Positions 1 through 5,465 of a stretch of DNA of 5,465 nt are shown here, piece by piece. The stretch comes from an uncultured Clostridia bacterium (lineage in GTDB: Bacteria > Bacillota > Clostridia > UBA1381), in NCBI GenBank assembly GCA_934454215.1, contig CAKSGG010000192.1:1-5465 (forward strand), written 5' to 3'. Made by a program: the position numbers and the translations under genes. The notes beneath the pieces are model-generated. The model did not search any database. It was given only the letters and a program-made list of their open reading frames with translations, and had not been told where the DNA came from. Within the stretch, counting starts at the first letter, position 1. Every line of letters starts with the position of its first letter.

Positions 1-60
1 GTAATCGGCGGCAACTGGCTTACAAAGAAGCTTTCCGAAGACGAAATGGGTATTTTTTAA
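1..60 (+). CDS. C-terminal end of upstream gene, probably an LplB-type sugar ABC transporter permease (partial)
   Basis: An open frame from the first base reads 19 codons and stops with TAA at 58-60; the start lies outside the window. The visible tail ends NWLTKKLSEDEMGIF: a short hydrophobic/Gly stretch, a Lys pair, then a brief polar end finishing in Ile-Phe. This resembles the cytoplasmic C-terminus that follows the last membrane helix in LplB/MalF-type permeases. A complete LplC-type partner lies one gene downstream, which supports the assignment. The stop overlaps an in-frame ATG of the next gene (TAATG at 58-62), so the two genes are probably co-transcribed. That a gene ends here is well supported; its identity is inference from 19 residues and could be wrong. 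Confidence 0.5.
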   Translation, partial: VIGGNWLTKKLSEDEMGIF

Positions 61-66
61 TGAAAC

Positions 67-71
67 GGGGG
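67..71 (+). promoter_or_regulatory. Ribosome binding site deciding the start of the CBM-like gene
   Basis: A GGGGG run lies 9 nt before the ATG at 81. The alternative ATG at 60 has only a weak GGG at 48-50. Together with the better signal peptide, this favours 81. Confidence 0.45.
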
Positions 72-80
72 ATAAAATTA

Positions 81-1688
81 ATGAAAAGATTTATAGCAGC
101 AATTTTATCAGCGGCATTTGTATGCATGACACTTCCGTTAAGTGTAGGCGCAGTCAGTGCCGGATATTCCGATATAAGCGTTTATTCATTTGAGGACGGC
201 AAGGTATCGGGGAAGCCCTCGACCGCTAACGACAAGGCGGAGATTGTTTCGGACGGTCTGCTCGGCGGCAAATATGCGCTTAAGGTGACAAACAGCAACT
301 CTTCTGCTGCAGGCTGTAAACTGCCTGTTAATTTTCAGAAGGGAATAACATATAATGTTTCGTTTTATTTTAAGCCTGTAAACAGTGCAGAGGTAAGCTT
401 CAGACCTCTTCTTTACGGAGCAGATGATGAGTATACCTTCACGGAAATCTCATCATCACCTGTTACGATTAAAAAAATGACAAGCGTCGGCGACGGCTGG
501 TACTTTTATTCAAAGAAATATTATAATACAAAGCTTTCGGGCACAGGCTCCTTTGAGCTTAGATGGACTGAGGCAAACGGCGCGTCATATCTTCTGGACG
601 ACGTAAAGGTAGTGCCTGAAAAGCTTACGGATAATTCTATATTCAGTGAAGATTTTGAGGGCGTTTCGGTAAGCTCGTCGTCAAAGAGTACAACAACACT
701 TTACGGAGCTGTAAAAAATTATACGGGCAATGCAACGGCTGCCGTATTAAATGATGCCGGTAATTCCAATATAAATAATTATATTCAGATTGCGGGCACG
801 TCAAACAGCCCAACGGCAGGTATTGTAACCGAAAGGGTTCTCAATATTAAAAAAAATAGCAGATATAAACTGTCGTTTGATGTAAAGGCTGTTAATGATA
901 AAGCCGTAGGTGCTAAGGTTATGTGGCATTTATTGAAAGCAAATTATGTTATAAATGATGATAAGTTGCCGAAGCTCACAACAGAGTGGCAGCATATAGA
1001 TGCAGAATTTGATATGTCAAAGGTTAGCTCCGATCTTACAGAACAAGACCTTAGACCATCGCTTTCAGAAGAAAAAGGAAAGGACGGAATGTTTGCGTTT
1101 GACAACATCAAATTGGTTGAAACAGATAAGGATTACGCCGTGTCCATTCCGGAAGAGCTTTTTGCAGGCAGGGAAGCAGTGCTTAATATCAGCGGTGCAG
1201 GCTCAAAGCATTTTTATACGATAACTGCCATGAATAATGAAAAATACGGAGTTATTGTATCAAGCGGCACAACAGAGGAAGCTGTCGTGAAATACACTCC
1301 GTCTGCGGATGTGGCAGGCAAGGCGCTTAAGATAAGCGTTACCGCGTATGATGACAGCTGTATATATAATACCGCCGAAGCAGTAACAAGTGCGGTGGCA
1401 GGTGTAAACGAGATTAAATTCACATCGCAGCTTTCCAAAACGGTAACAGGAGAAGCGGTGCAGTATGATTTTGATAATGCAGTAGCTTTCCTCGCGCTGT
1501 TTGATGAAAATGACAGGCTTATAGGTGTTGACGCAGAATTTTTGCCAAAGGCAAGTGCTGCATCACTGAGCGCAGCTTCAGAGACTGTTCCTGCTTATGC
1601 AAAGCTGATTATGACAGAAAGCATATTGAGCATGAAGCCTATTCTTGCTGCGGTAACATTAGAAACTGAGAGGGATAACAATGATTAA
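81..1688 (+). CDS. Secreted protein with two CBM-like (galactose-binding-fold) modules and a beta-rich C-terminus
   Basis: Residue numbers count from the alternative ATG at 60. I prefer the ATG at 81 (residue 8): it has GGGGG at 67-71 and gives a classic signal peptide (MKRF, hydrophobic core, cleavage near AVSA/G at about residue 34). Starting at 60 would overlap the upstream stop and could reflect translational coupling. No lipobox or later membrane helix is visible, so the protein is probably secreted or loosely wall-associated. Residues about 38-187 and 195-356 look like two tandem beta-sandwich modules of the CBM4/9/22 type. Each starts with an Ser-Phe/Asp-Phe-Glu strand, has an aromatic-rich middle (GDGWYFY; TEWQHIDAEF), and closes with the typical LDDVKVV or FDNIKLV strand. 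Residues about 360-447 resemble an Ig-like domain, and 450-537 form a further beta-rich, unrecognised region. No catalytic domain is seen. Glycan binding next to the transporter is inferred. The stop overlaps the permease start by 8 nt. Confidence 0.75.
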   Translation: MKRFIAAILSAAFVCMTLPLSVGAVSAGYSDISVYSFEDGKVSGKPSTANDKAEIVSDGLLGGKYALKVTNSNSSAAGCKLPVNFQKGITYNVSFYFKPVNSAEVSFRPLLYGADDEYTFTEISSSPVTIKKMTSVGDGWYFYSKKYYNTKLSGTGSFELRWTEANGASYLLDDVKVVPEKLTDNSIFSEDFEGVSVSSSSKSTTTLYGAVKNYTGNATAAVLNDAGNSNINNYIQIAGTSNSPTAGIVTERVLNIKKNSRYKLSFDVKAVNDKAVGAKVMWHLLKANYVINDDKLPKLTTEWQHIDAEFDMSKVSSDLTEQDLRPSLSEEKGKDGMFAFDNIKLVETDKDYAVSIPEELFAGREAVLNISGAGSKHFYTITAMNNEKYGVIVSSGTTEEAVVKYTPSADVAGKALKISVTAYDDSCIYNTAEAVTSAVAGVNEIKFTSQLSKTVTGEAVQYDFDNAVAFLALFDENDRLIGVDAEFLPKASAASLSAASETVPAYAKLIMTESILSMKPILAAVTLETERDNND

Positions 1689-2559
1689 AGTATCTGCATC
1701 ACGTAAAGTATTCAATGTATTCAATTATTTCTTTCTGGCTTTTCTGGCGTTTACAACTCTTTATCCGTTTATATACACGCTTTCGATGTCGTTGAGTACA
1801 ACGAAGGCGGCAACGGAGATGGGGTTGCATCTGTACCCAAAGGAAATTTCAATTATGGCGTATAAGATGGTGTTTAATAACAGAGATATATTCACCTCTT
1901 ACGGCAATACGCTGTTTAGAACCATAGTAGGAACGATTATGGGCTTGCTTGTAACAACAATGTTTGCATATGCGCTTTCAAGGCGTGAAATGCCTAACAG
2001 AAAGCTTTATACGGCAATTGTGCTGTTTACAATGCTCTTTAACGGCGGAAAGATACCTACATATCTGGTATTAAAGCAGCTCGGGCTTATGAACAGCTTG
2101 TGGGTATATATTCTGCCTAACCTTATAAGTGCATATAACGTCATTGTGGCGCGGTCGTTTTTTCAGTCGCTTCCGGGCGCATTGCATGAAGCGGCAAATA
2201 TAGACGGAGCAGGGGAATTTAAAATATTTTTCAAAATAATAATTCCGCTATCAAAGCCTATTATAATGACACTTGCTCTTTGGATGGCGGTTTTCCACTG
2301 GAACGCGTGGTATGACGCTATGATGTATATGAGTGACAGCAGCAAGATAACCGTTCAGTGTCTGCTGCAGAGAATTATTCAGGAAAATAACTCCGAGCTT
2401 ATAAGTCAGGGTGTTATGAATCCGGATGCAATGCAGTACACAAGCGAAACCGTAAAGGCGGCAACAATAATTGTTTCAATCCTTCCGATTCTTGCGTTTT
2501 ATCCTTTTGTGCAGAAGTATTTTATAAAGGGTGTAACGCTCGGCGCCGTAAAGGGTTAA
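1681..2559 (+). CDS. Carbohydrate ABC transporter permease, LplC/MalG type
   Basis: The 292-residue length is normal for the family. It forms one half of the membrane channel of a type I sugar importer, pairing with an LplB-type permease, an extracellular solute-binding protein and a cytoplasmic ATPase. Six membrane segments are visible at about residues 12-36, 77-99, 109-131, 139-160, 190-211 and 258-280. The EAA loop that docks the ATPase is clear: EAANIDGAG starts at residue 170, followed by the conserved Ile-Ile-Pro-Leu-Ser-Lys-Pro. The ending VTLGAVKG is typical of LplC-like proteins. The start is supported by GAGAGGG at 1668-1674, about 6 nt upstream, inside the previous gene, with an 8-nt overlap (1681-1688) that implies translational coupling. 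No ATPase or confident solute-binding protein is in view; many Firmicute importers share a distant MsmX-type ATPase. The substrate cannot be read from the sequence. Confidence 0.93.
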   Translation: MIKVSASRKVFNVFNYFFLAFLAFTTLYPFIYTLSMSLSTTKAATEMGLHLYPKEISIMAYKMVFNNRDIFTSYGNTLFRTIVGTIMGLLVTTMFAYALSRREMPNRKLYTAIVLFTMLFNGGKIPTYLVLKQLGLMNSLWVYILPNLISAYNVIVARSFFQSLPGALHEAANIDGAGEFKIFFKIIIPLSKPIIMTLALWMAVFHWNAWYDAMMYMSDSSKITVQCLLQRIIQENNSELISQGVMNPDAMQYTSETVKAATIIVSILPILAFYPFVQKYFIKGVTLGAVKG

Positions 2560-2581
2560 TAGTTGCAGAATGCATAAATGA

Positions 2582-2617
2582 GAAACGAAGATCCCATGCG
2601 GGTCTTCGTTTCGTTTG
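2582..2617 (+). terminator. Bulged hairpin, probable (partial) terminator after the permease gene
   Basis: The arm 2582-2591 (GAAACGAAGA) pairs fully with 2603-2612, and CCC at 2593-2595 pairs with GGG at 2600-2602. T2592 is bulged and the loop is ATGC. That gives 13 base pairs in total. The tract after it (GTTTGTAAATT) is only a weak U-run, so termination may be incomplete, or the stem may protect or process the mRNA. It lies 22 nt after the permease stop and 34 nt before the GH3 start. Confidence 0.65.
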
Positions 2618-2633
2618 TAAATTGCTTATAGTT

Positions 2634-2644
2634 AGGAGAGGGAG
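2634..2644 (+). promoter_or_regulatory. Strong ribosome binding site of the GH3 gene
   Basis: AGGAGAGGGAG precedes the ATG at 2647. The AGGAG core (2634-2638) is 8 nt from the start codon, fixing this start. Confidence 0.75.
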
Positions 2645-2646
2645 AA

Positions 2647-4203
2647 ATGACATTAAGAGAAAAAATTTTAAAAACGTTTATAGTGACAATACGTGAAATA
2701 AATAAGCACGGAGGCCCGGAAAAATTCTTTGAGAAATATCCAGTAGGCGGTATGTATTATTCTCAGGCGGCTGTAAATTATGATGAAAACGGTTTGGAAA
2801 TCGGAACGGCAATGACTAACGAAAGGCTTTTGGAATGCAGAAAATATTCAAAAAACAGGCTTTTCGTGTGTGCCGACGGCGCTCCGGCGGACTGTCAGAG
2901 TGTAAAGATTCATGCACAGTCTTCTCTCGGTGGCTCGACAAATCTTACCGATGCTTATAATTACGGTAAGGTTGTGGGAATGCAGATGAACGATCGTGGA
3001 GTTGACTGGGTGCTTGCGCCGAGTATTGATATGTGCAGGGATCATCTTATGTATCTTCTTGCGATAAGTGACAATCCTAAGGTTATCGCCGATGTTTACA
3101 GAGAGGTAATTCGCGGAATACAGGATCAGGGCGTATGCGCAACCTCGAAACATTTCCCCGGACTCGGTACATATTTTGTAAATATGCATATGGCACCTGG
3201 GCAGAATATTCTTCCGTTTGATGAGTGGATGGATACGTACGGCTATACGTATAAGGAAATGATAAAAGCCGGAGTAAATGCGATAATGACAACTCATGTA
3301 ACATTAAAATCATATGACAGCGAGGGCGAGGACGGCTTTTATCCGATAGCTACCTTTTCAAGCAAGCTGACTACAGAGCTTTTGAAGAAAAAGCTGGGAT
3401 TTGACGGAGCCGTTGTAACCGATGCGCTGATAATGGGCGGCATGGCAACGGGTGACATTGTAAAGGAAACGGTGCAGGCGTTTAAAGCAGGTGCGGACTT
3501 CCTGCTTTGGCCACCGATTGAGGCTGCGGACGCAATTGAGGAGGCAATAAATAACGGAAGTATTCCTATGAGCCGTCTTGATGACGCGCTTGAACGTATC
3601 GGCAAAATGGAAAAGTTCAGACTTGATGCTTTAGAGAAAAATAAGCCGGAAAAGCCCGACCCGAAGTTTATTGATAAAACAATTGTTGAAATAGCAAAGC
3701 ATGGTATGTGTCTTTTAAGAAATGAGATAGAGCTTGTACCGATAAAAAAGGAAAAAGCAAAAAATATATTAATAGTTGATGCGACTGATGAAAACAGCGC
3801 TTCATCATATCTGCTTAGGGATGAGCTTGTGTCGAGAGGGTTTTCTGCCGATGTGAAACGCGATATATATGATGTGCCGTCGCGTGTGTGCTGGCAGTCG
3901 GATATAGATAAGCTGCAAAGTGAATATGACATTGTAATATTCAGCCTTGACGCGCGTTTTGTTGCACAGTGGAGCGAAGCGCATATGCTTATCTGGGCTT
4001 CACATTTGTTTGATAAGTCAAAGAAAATTATTGTAAATTACGGCTCGCCGTATTTTGCGGTTGACTACTTCCCGGAGGATCCGACTTTTATAGAGATGAA
4101 TTGCAAGCCTACGAAAGAATCCGTCAGACTGCTTGTGGACGGCTTACTGGGAGAGCTGCAATTTAACGGAAAATGTCTTTTAACGGAAAGAAGTCATGAA
4201 TAA
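2647..4203 (+). CDS. GH3-family glycoside hydrolase, NagZ/beta-N-acetylhexosaminidase-like, with altered acid/base dyad
   Basis: This 518-residue protein has no signal peptide, so it is predicted to be cytoplasmic and to act on imported sugars. Residues about 25-325 fit the GH3 TIM-barrel: substrate-pocket ADG around D77, the RGVDWVLAPSIDM segment (117-129), KHFPG at 168-172, and VVTDALIMGG with the expected nucleophile D259. Residues about 345-515 fit the second GH3 domain (alpha/beta sandwich), as in two-domain Bacillus NagZ-like enzymes. In NagZ the loop after KHFPG carries a catalytic Asp-x-His pair; here the aligned residues are N179-M180-H181, so the His is kept and the Asp is replaced by Asn. 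The GHG following KHFP is also changed, to GLG. The start has an excellent site, AGGAGAGGGAG at 2634-2644. Family membership is strong. Substrate, and whether it is a glucosaminidase at all, are uncertain. The gene follows the transporter by 87 nt, suggesting joint function. Confidence 0.88.
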   Translation: MTLREKILKTFIVTIREINKHGGPEKFFEKYPVGGMYYSQAAVNYDENGLEIGTAMTNERLLECRKYSKNRLFVCADGAPADCQSVKIHAQSSLGGSTNLTDAYNYGKVVGMQMNDRGVDWVLAPSIDMCRDHLMYLLAISDNPKVIADVYREVIRGIQDQGVCATSKHFPGLGTYFVNMHMAPGQNILPFDEWMDTYGYTYKEMIKAGVNAIMTTHVTLKSYDSEGEDGFYPIATFSSKLTTELLKKKLGFDGAVVTDALIMGGMATGDIVKETVQAFKAGADFLLWPPIEAADAIEEAINNGSIPMSRLDDALERIGKMEKFRLDALEKNKPEKPDPKFIDKTIVEIAKHGMCLLRNEIELVPIKKEKAKNILIVDATDENSASSYLLRDELVSRGFSADVKRDIYDVPSRVCWQSDIDKLQSEYDIVIFSLDARFVAQWSEAHMLIWASHLFDKSKKIIVNYGSPYFAVDYFPEDPTFIEMNCKPTKESVRLLVDGLLGELQFNGKCLLTERSHE

Positions 4204-4289
4204 AAATAATTGGAATATGGGATGAAAATGAAACGATTGTGTGCGAGTTTATTGAAGATGAACTGGATTTTGCCATGCGTGGCTTTTAA
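4196..4289 (+). pseudogene. Possible frameshifted remnant of a further operon gene
   Basis: An ATG at 4196 overlaps the GH3 stop (ATGAATAA, 4196-4203), an arrangement typical of coupled operon genes. In its own frame it stops after 9 codons, at 4223-4225. If one A were removed from the five-A run at 4202-4206, the frame would continue as Met-Asn-Lys, then IIGIWDENETIVCEF, then IEDELDFAMRGF, ending at TAA 4287-4289. That reading is plausibly protein-like, acidic and unlike random translation, giving about 30 residues. No family is recognised. It may be the decayed N-terminus of a lost gene, or chance. Confidence 0.25.
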
Positions 4290-4334
4290 AAAGAACATTG
4301 TTAATGCTGTTGAAGTTGCAAAGTGTATTAGTGC

Positions 4335-4346
4335 GAAAACGCTTTC
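4335..4346. promoter_or_regulatory. LacI-family/CRE-like operator palindrome
   Basis: GAAAACGCTTTC is a near-perfect 12-bp palindrome around a central CG, with one asymmetric position per half. Read on the minus strand, GAAAGCGTTTTC matches the core of the Firmicute CcpA site (CRE) and of LacI-family operators, but the outer T/A positions of the CRE consensus do not match. No regulator gene is in the window. The flanking structured block makes it unclear whether it controls anything. Confidence 0.25.
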
Positions 4347-4427
4347 CCGGGCAGGAGAAATCTGAATAAAATTGCCCATAGCACAACACAACTTTTTGCT
4401 CGGGGAGGTATCATCGTACAGCACCAC

Positions 4428-4463
4428 TCGCTGCAAAGCAGCACTCTGAGCGATTTTTTCTTT
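4428..4463 (+). terminator. Terminator-like stem followed by a T-run
   Basis: TCGCT (4428-4432) can pair with AGCGA (4449-4453), directly followed by TTTTTTCTTT. A competing tighter hairpin, GCTGC-AAA-GCAGC, lies at 4430-4442. The outer stem has only 5 bp and a 16-nt loop, so this is weak on stability, though the T-run is good. It could end transcripts from the GH3 gene or from a small RNA within 4290-4450. Confidence 0.3.
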
Positions 4464-4635
4464 CAGACTTAAGTTTTGTGCCTTACGGTACGGAAAGGAA
4501 TGGTTATAAAAGTGAAAATAAATTATCTGAATTGTCAAATGTTACAATACGTGTGTTAGAAACTGAAACATACAAGGTGTAGGAACTACATCTGCCAGTG
4601 TATCGCTACCTATATAGCAGTGGGAAGTACGATAG

Positions 4636-4788
4636 ATGAACTTTCAAAATATAATGTTATTTCAGCACATCTGCGGATATCCGATATTTGATTTTAAAGA
4701 GTATACGTTGGAATGGCTTGTAATTTTTCTGTATACTATAAGAAAAGCAGGATTATGGATTAAGTTATATTTTAAAAGTAGGGAATGA
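4636..4788 (+). CDS. Doubtful 50-codon ORF
   Basis: ATG at 4636 opens a frame of 50 residues ending in TGA at 4786-4788, with GGGAAG (4622-4627) 8 nt upstream as a possible ribosome site. The product would have a hydrophobic stretch in the middle (LEWLVIFLYTI) and a basic tail (KLYFKSRE). No family is recognised. The promoter candidate for the next gene lies inside it and the region is AT-rich, where such frames arise by chance. It may be a small membrane peptide, but more likely is not a gene. Confidence 0.15.
   Translation: MNFQNIMLFQHICGYPIFDFKEYTLEWLVIFLYTIRKAGLWIKLYFKSRE
4708..4737 (+). promoter_or_regulatory. Sigma-A-type promoter candidate for the SGNH esterase gene
   Basis: TTGGAA at 4708-4713 (4 of 6 match to TTGACA) and TATACT at 4732-4737 (5 of 6 match to TATAAT) are separated by 18 nt. 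Transcription would start near 4744, giving a leader of about 70 nt before the ATG at 4816. This would make the esterase gene independent of the GH3 operon. Confidence 0.5.
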
Positions 4789-4815
4789 TAATTTTACAAG
4801 ATTGGAGTAAGGAAG

Positions 4816-5391
4816 ATGATTTTTGAGGATTTTGATAGAATTGTATTTGCGGGAGATTCGGTTACTGATATGGGAAGTGTTCAGCCGGTAGGTGAAGGAC
4901 TTTTTGATAATTTAGGACATAGCTATGTCAGAATTGTGGAGAATATGTTGGCCGTTTTTTATCCAGAGATTAGGGTTAGAGTCACAAATTCGGGAATAAG
5001 CGGTAACACCAGTCGAGATTTGTTAGAACGCTTTGATCGTGATGTTATATCATTTAAGCCGGATTGGATTTCAATATGTATCGGAATAAATGATGTTTGG
5101 CGTCAGTTTGATTCTCCTGCAATGACAGATGTGTGTGTATTACCGGAGGAATATAGAGAAAATGTTGAAAAAATGATTTTAGCTGTAAAGGACAATGTGA
5201 AAGGTGTTTTTGTATTGACCCCATATTACATAGAACCCAATAAAAGTGATATTATGAGGGCAAGAATGGAGGAATATGCAGAGATTTGCAGAGCACTGGC
5301 AGATAAATATAATTGCACTTTGATTGATTTTCAAAAGATGTATGATAGATATTGTTCAATCAGACATTCATCATATGTAGCATGGGATTGA
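4816..5391 (+). pseudogene. SGNH/GDSL-family hydrolase (carbohydrate esterase-like), 3' end cut off by an IS
   Basis: This is a cytoplasmic esterase of the lysophospholipase-L1-like SGNH superfamily, with no signal peptide. Visible motifs are block I GDS at residues 13-15 (nucleophile S15), block II NSGISGN at 58-64, and block III GIND at 90-93, followed by the family-typical VWRQFDSP. TPYYIEP at 135-141 is also typical. Relatives of this type end with a motif like AWDRxHPN, holding the catalytic Asp and His, plus roughly 20 more residues. Here the frame reads VAWD and stops, keeping the Asp (D191) but losing the His. The stop codon TGA (5389-5391) is the first three bases of what looks like an IS terminus. 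The start is supported by GGAG at 4804-4807 and AAGGA at 4809-4813. Base use is more AT-rich than in the genes upstream, and it has its own promoter candidate. Sugar-ester removal is inferred from family and neighbours. Confidence 0.85.
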
Positions 5392-5465
5392 ACCATAGTC
5401 AAGTAAGTAGACACAAAAAAGCACAATTTTTTAGGGGATCAGGCTATTTTGTCTGTTCCCAGTAT
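5389..5465. mobile_element. Terminal part of a probable IS3-family insertion sequence (runs off the window)
   Basis: Homology to SGNH hydrolases stops at 5388 and the next bases are TGAACCATAGTCAAGTAAG, then TAGACAC. IS3-family ends begin with TG and commonly carry a TAGACAC-like motif about 20 nt in. The A-run/T-run pair after it (AAAAAAGCACAATTTTTT, 5415-5432) could block read-in transcription. No transposase frame fits in the visible 77 nt, so the orientation of the element, and whether this is its left or right end, is open. A 3-5 bp target duplication would be GAT to GGGAT, just before 5389, repeated on the far side. Confidence 0.6.

Larger units (their letters stand above)
4204..4815. 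other. 612-nt stretch without a confident gene
   Basis: From left to right it holds the possible frameshifted remnant (to 4289); a block at about 4290-4490, richer in GC than what follows, with a palindrome and stem-loops; and an AT-rich part (about 4490-4815) carrying a short hairpin, a doubtful 50-codon ORF and a promoter candidate. Every reading frame is broken by stops, apart from a TTG-started minus-strand frame that lacks gene-like features. No tRNA, rRNA, CRISPR or recognised riboswitch was seen. The length and mixed composition suggest gene decay, an inserted repeat, or a non-coding RNA rather than an ordinary spacer. Confidence 0.6.

Noticed and set aside
1000..1438. Short open frames on both strands of 74 codons each
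   Set aside because: They lie within the coding sequence of the CBM-like protein and have no independent support.
2627..2632. TATAGT as a -10 box for the GH3 gene
   Set aside because: There is no -35 at the right distance, and the start site would fall inside the ribosome binding site.
2848..3313. Two minus-strand open frames of 149 and 76 codons
   Set aside because: Both are opposite the conserved GH3 barrel, including the KHFPG motif, and look like shadows.
3339..3932. Minus-strand open frame of 197 codons
   Set aside because: It lies fully inside the GH3 gene, is Ser/Ile/Phe-rich as expected of an antisense shadow, and shows no family motif.
4272..4287. GCCA-TGCG-TGGC followed by TTTT as GH3 terminator
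   Set aside because: Four base pairs and four Ts are too weak to call.
4194..4538. Minus-strand open frame of 114 codons in the gene-poor stretch
   Set aside because: It begins with TTG without a clear ribosome site, runs into the GH3 stop region, and has no recognised domain. It is more likely a by-product of the structured block.
4570..4640. Riboswitch upstream of the esterase gene
   Set aside because: Short stems are present but no known aptamer core (purine, guanidine, preQ1 and similar) could be recognised, and the region lies upstream of the promoter candidate.

Overview
The window reads as a carbohydrate-uptake and carbohydrate-processing locus from an anaerobic Firmicute of the class Clostridia, probably gut-associated. 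This rests on moderate-to-low GC, strong purine-rich ribosome binding sites, tightly packed genes, and an LplB/LplC-type sugar transporter without its own ATPase in view. The species cannot be named from the sequence. All convincing genes are on the + strand.

Positions 1-2559 are one compact transcription unit. It starts with the last 19 codons of a gene whose tail resembles the C-terminus of an LplB-type ABC permease. Next is a secreted protein of about 535 residues with two carbohydrate-binding-module-like beta-sandwiches. Its end overlaps by 8 nt the start of a complete LplC/MalG-type permease. A bulged hairpin with a poor U-tract (2582-2612) follows the permease. Close behind is a cytoplasmic GH3-family glycosidase (2647-4203) resembling the NagZ/beta-N-acetylhexosaminidase branch, with an Asn where the family's catalytic Asp/His dyad normally has Asp.

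Positions 4204-4815 (about 610 nt) hold no confident gene. At the GH3 stop there is a possible frameshifted remnant of a further operon gene. Then comes a compositionally different block with hairpins and a LacI/CRE-like palindrome, which may be an interspersed repeat or a regulatory RNA. The last part is AT-rich, with a doubtful 50-codon ORF and a good sigma-A-type promoter candidate for the last gene.

The last gene (4816-5391) is an SGNH/GDSL esterase that ends abruptly at the Asp of its catalytic DxxH motif. The sequence starting at its stop codon looks like the terminal inverted repeat of an IS3-family insertion sequence, which runs off the window. The esterase is therefore probably inactivated.

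Proposed joint function (inference): the transporter imports an oligosaccharide, the CBM-like protein helps capture glycan outside the cell, the GH3 enzyme trims the imported sugar, and the esterase, before interruption, removed acyl groups. No clearly novel system is visible. The points most worth a second look are the altered GH3 dyad, the CBM-like gene apparently placed between two permease genes, the IS insertion, and the odd 4290-4490 block.
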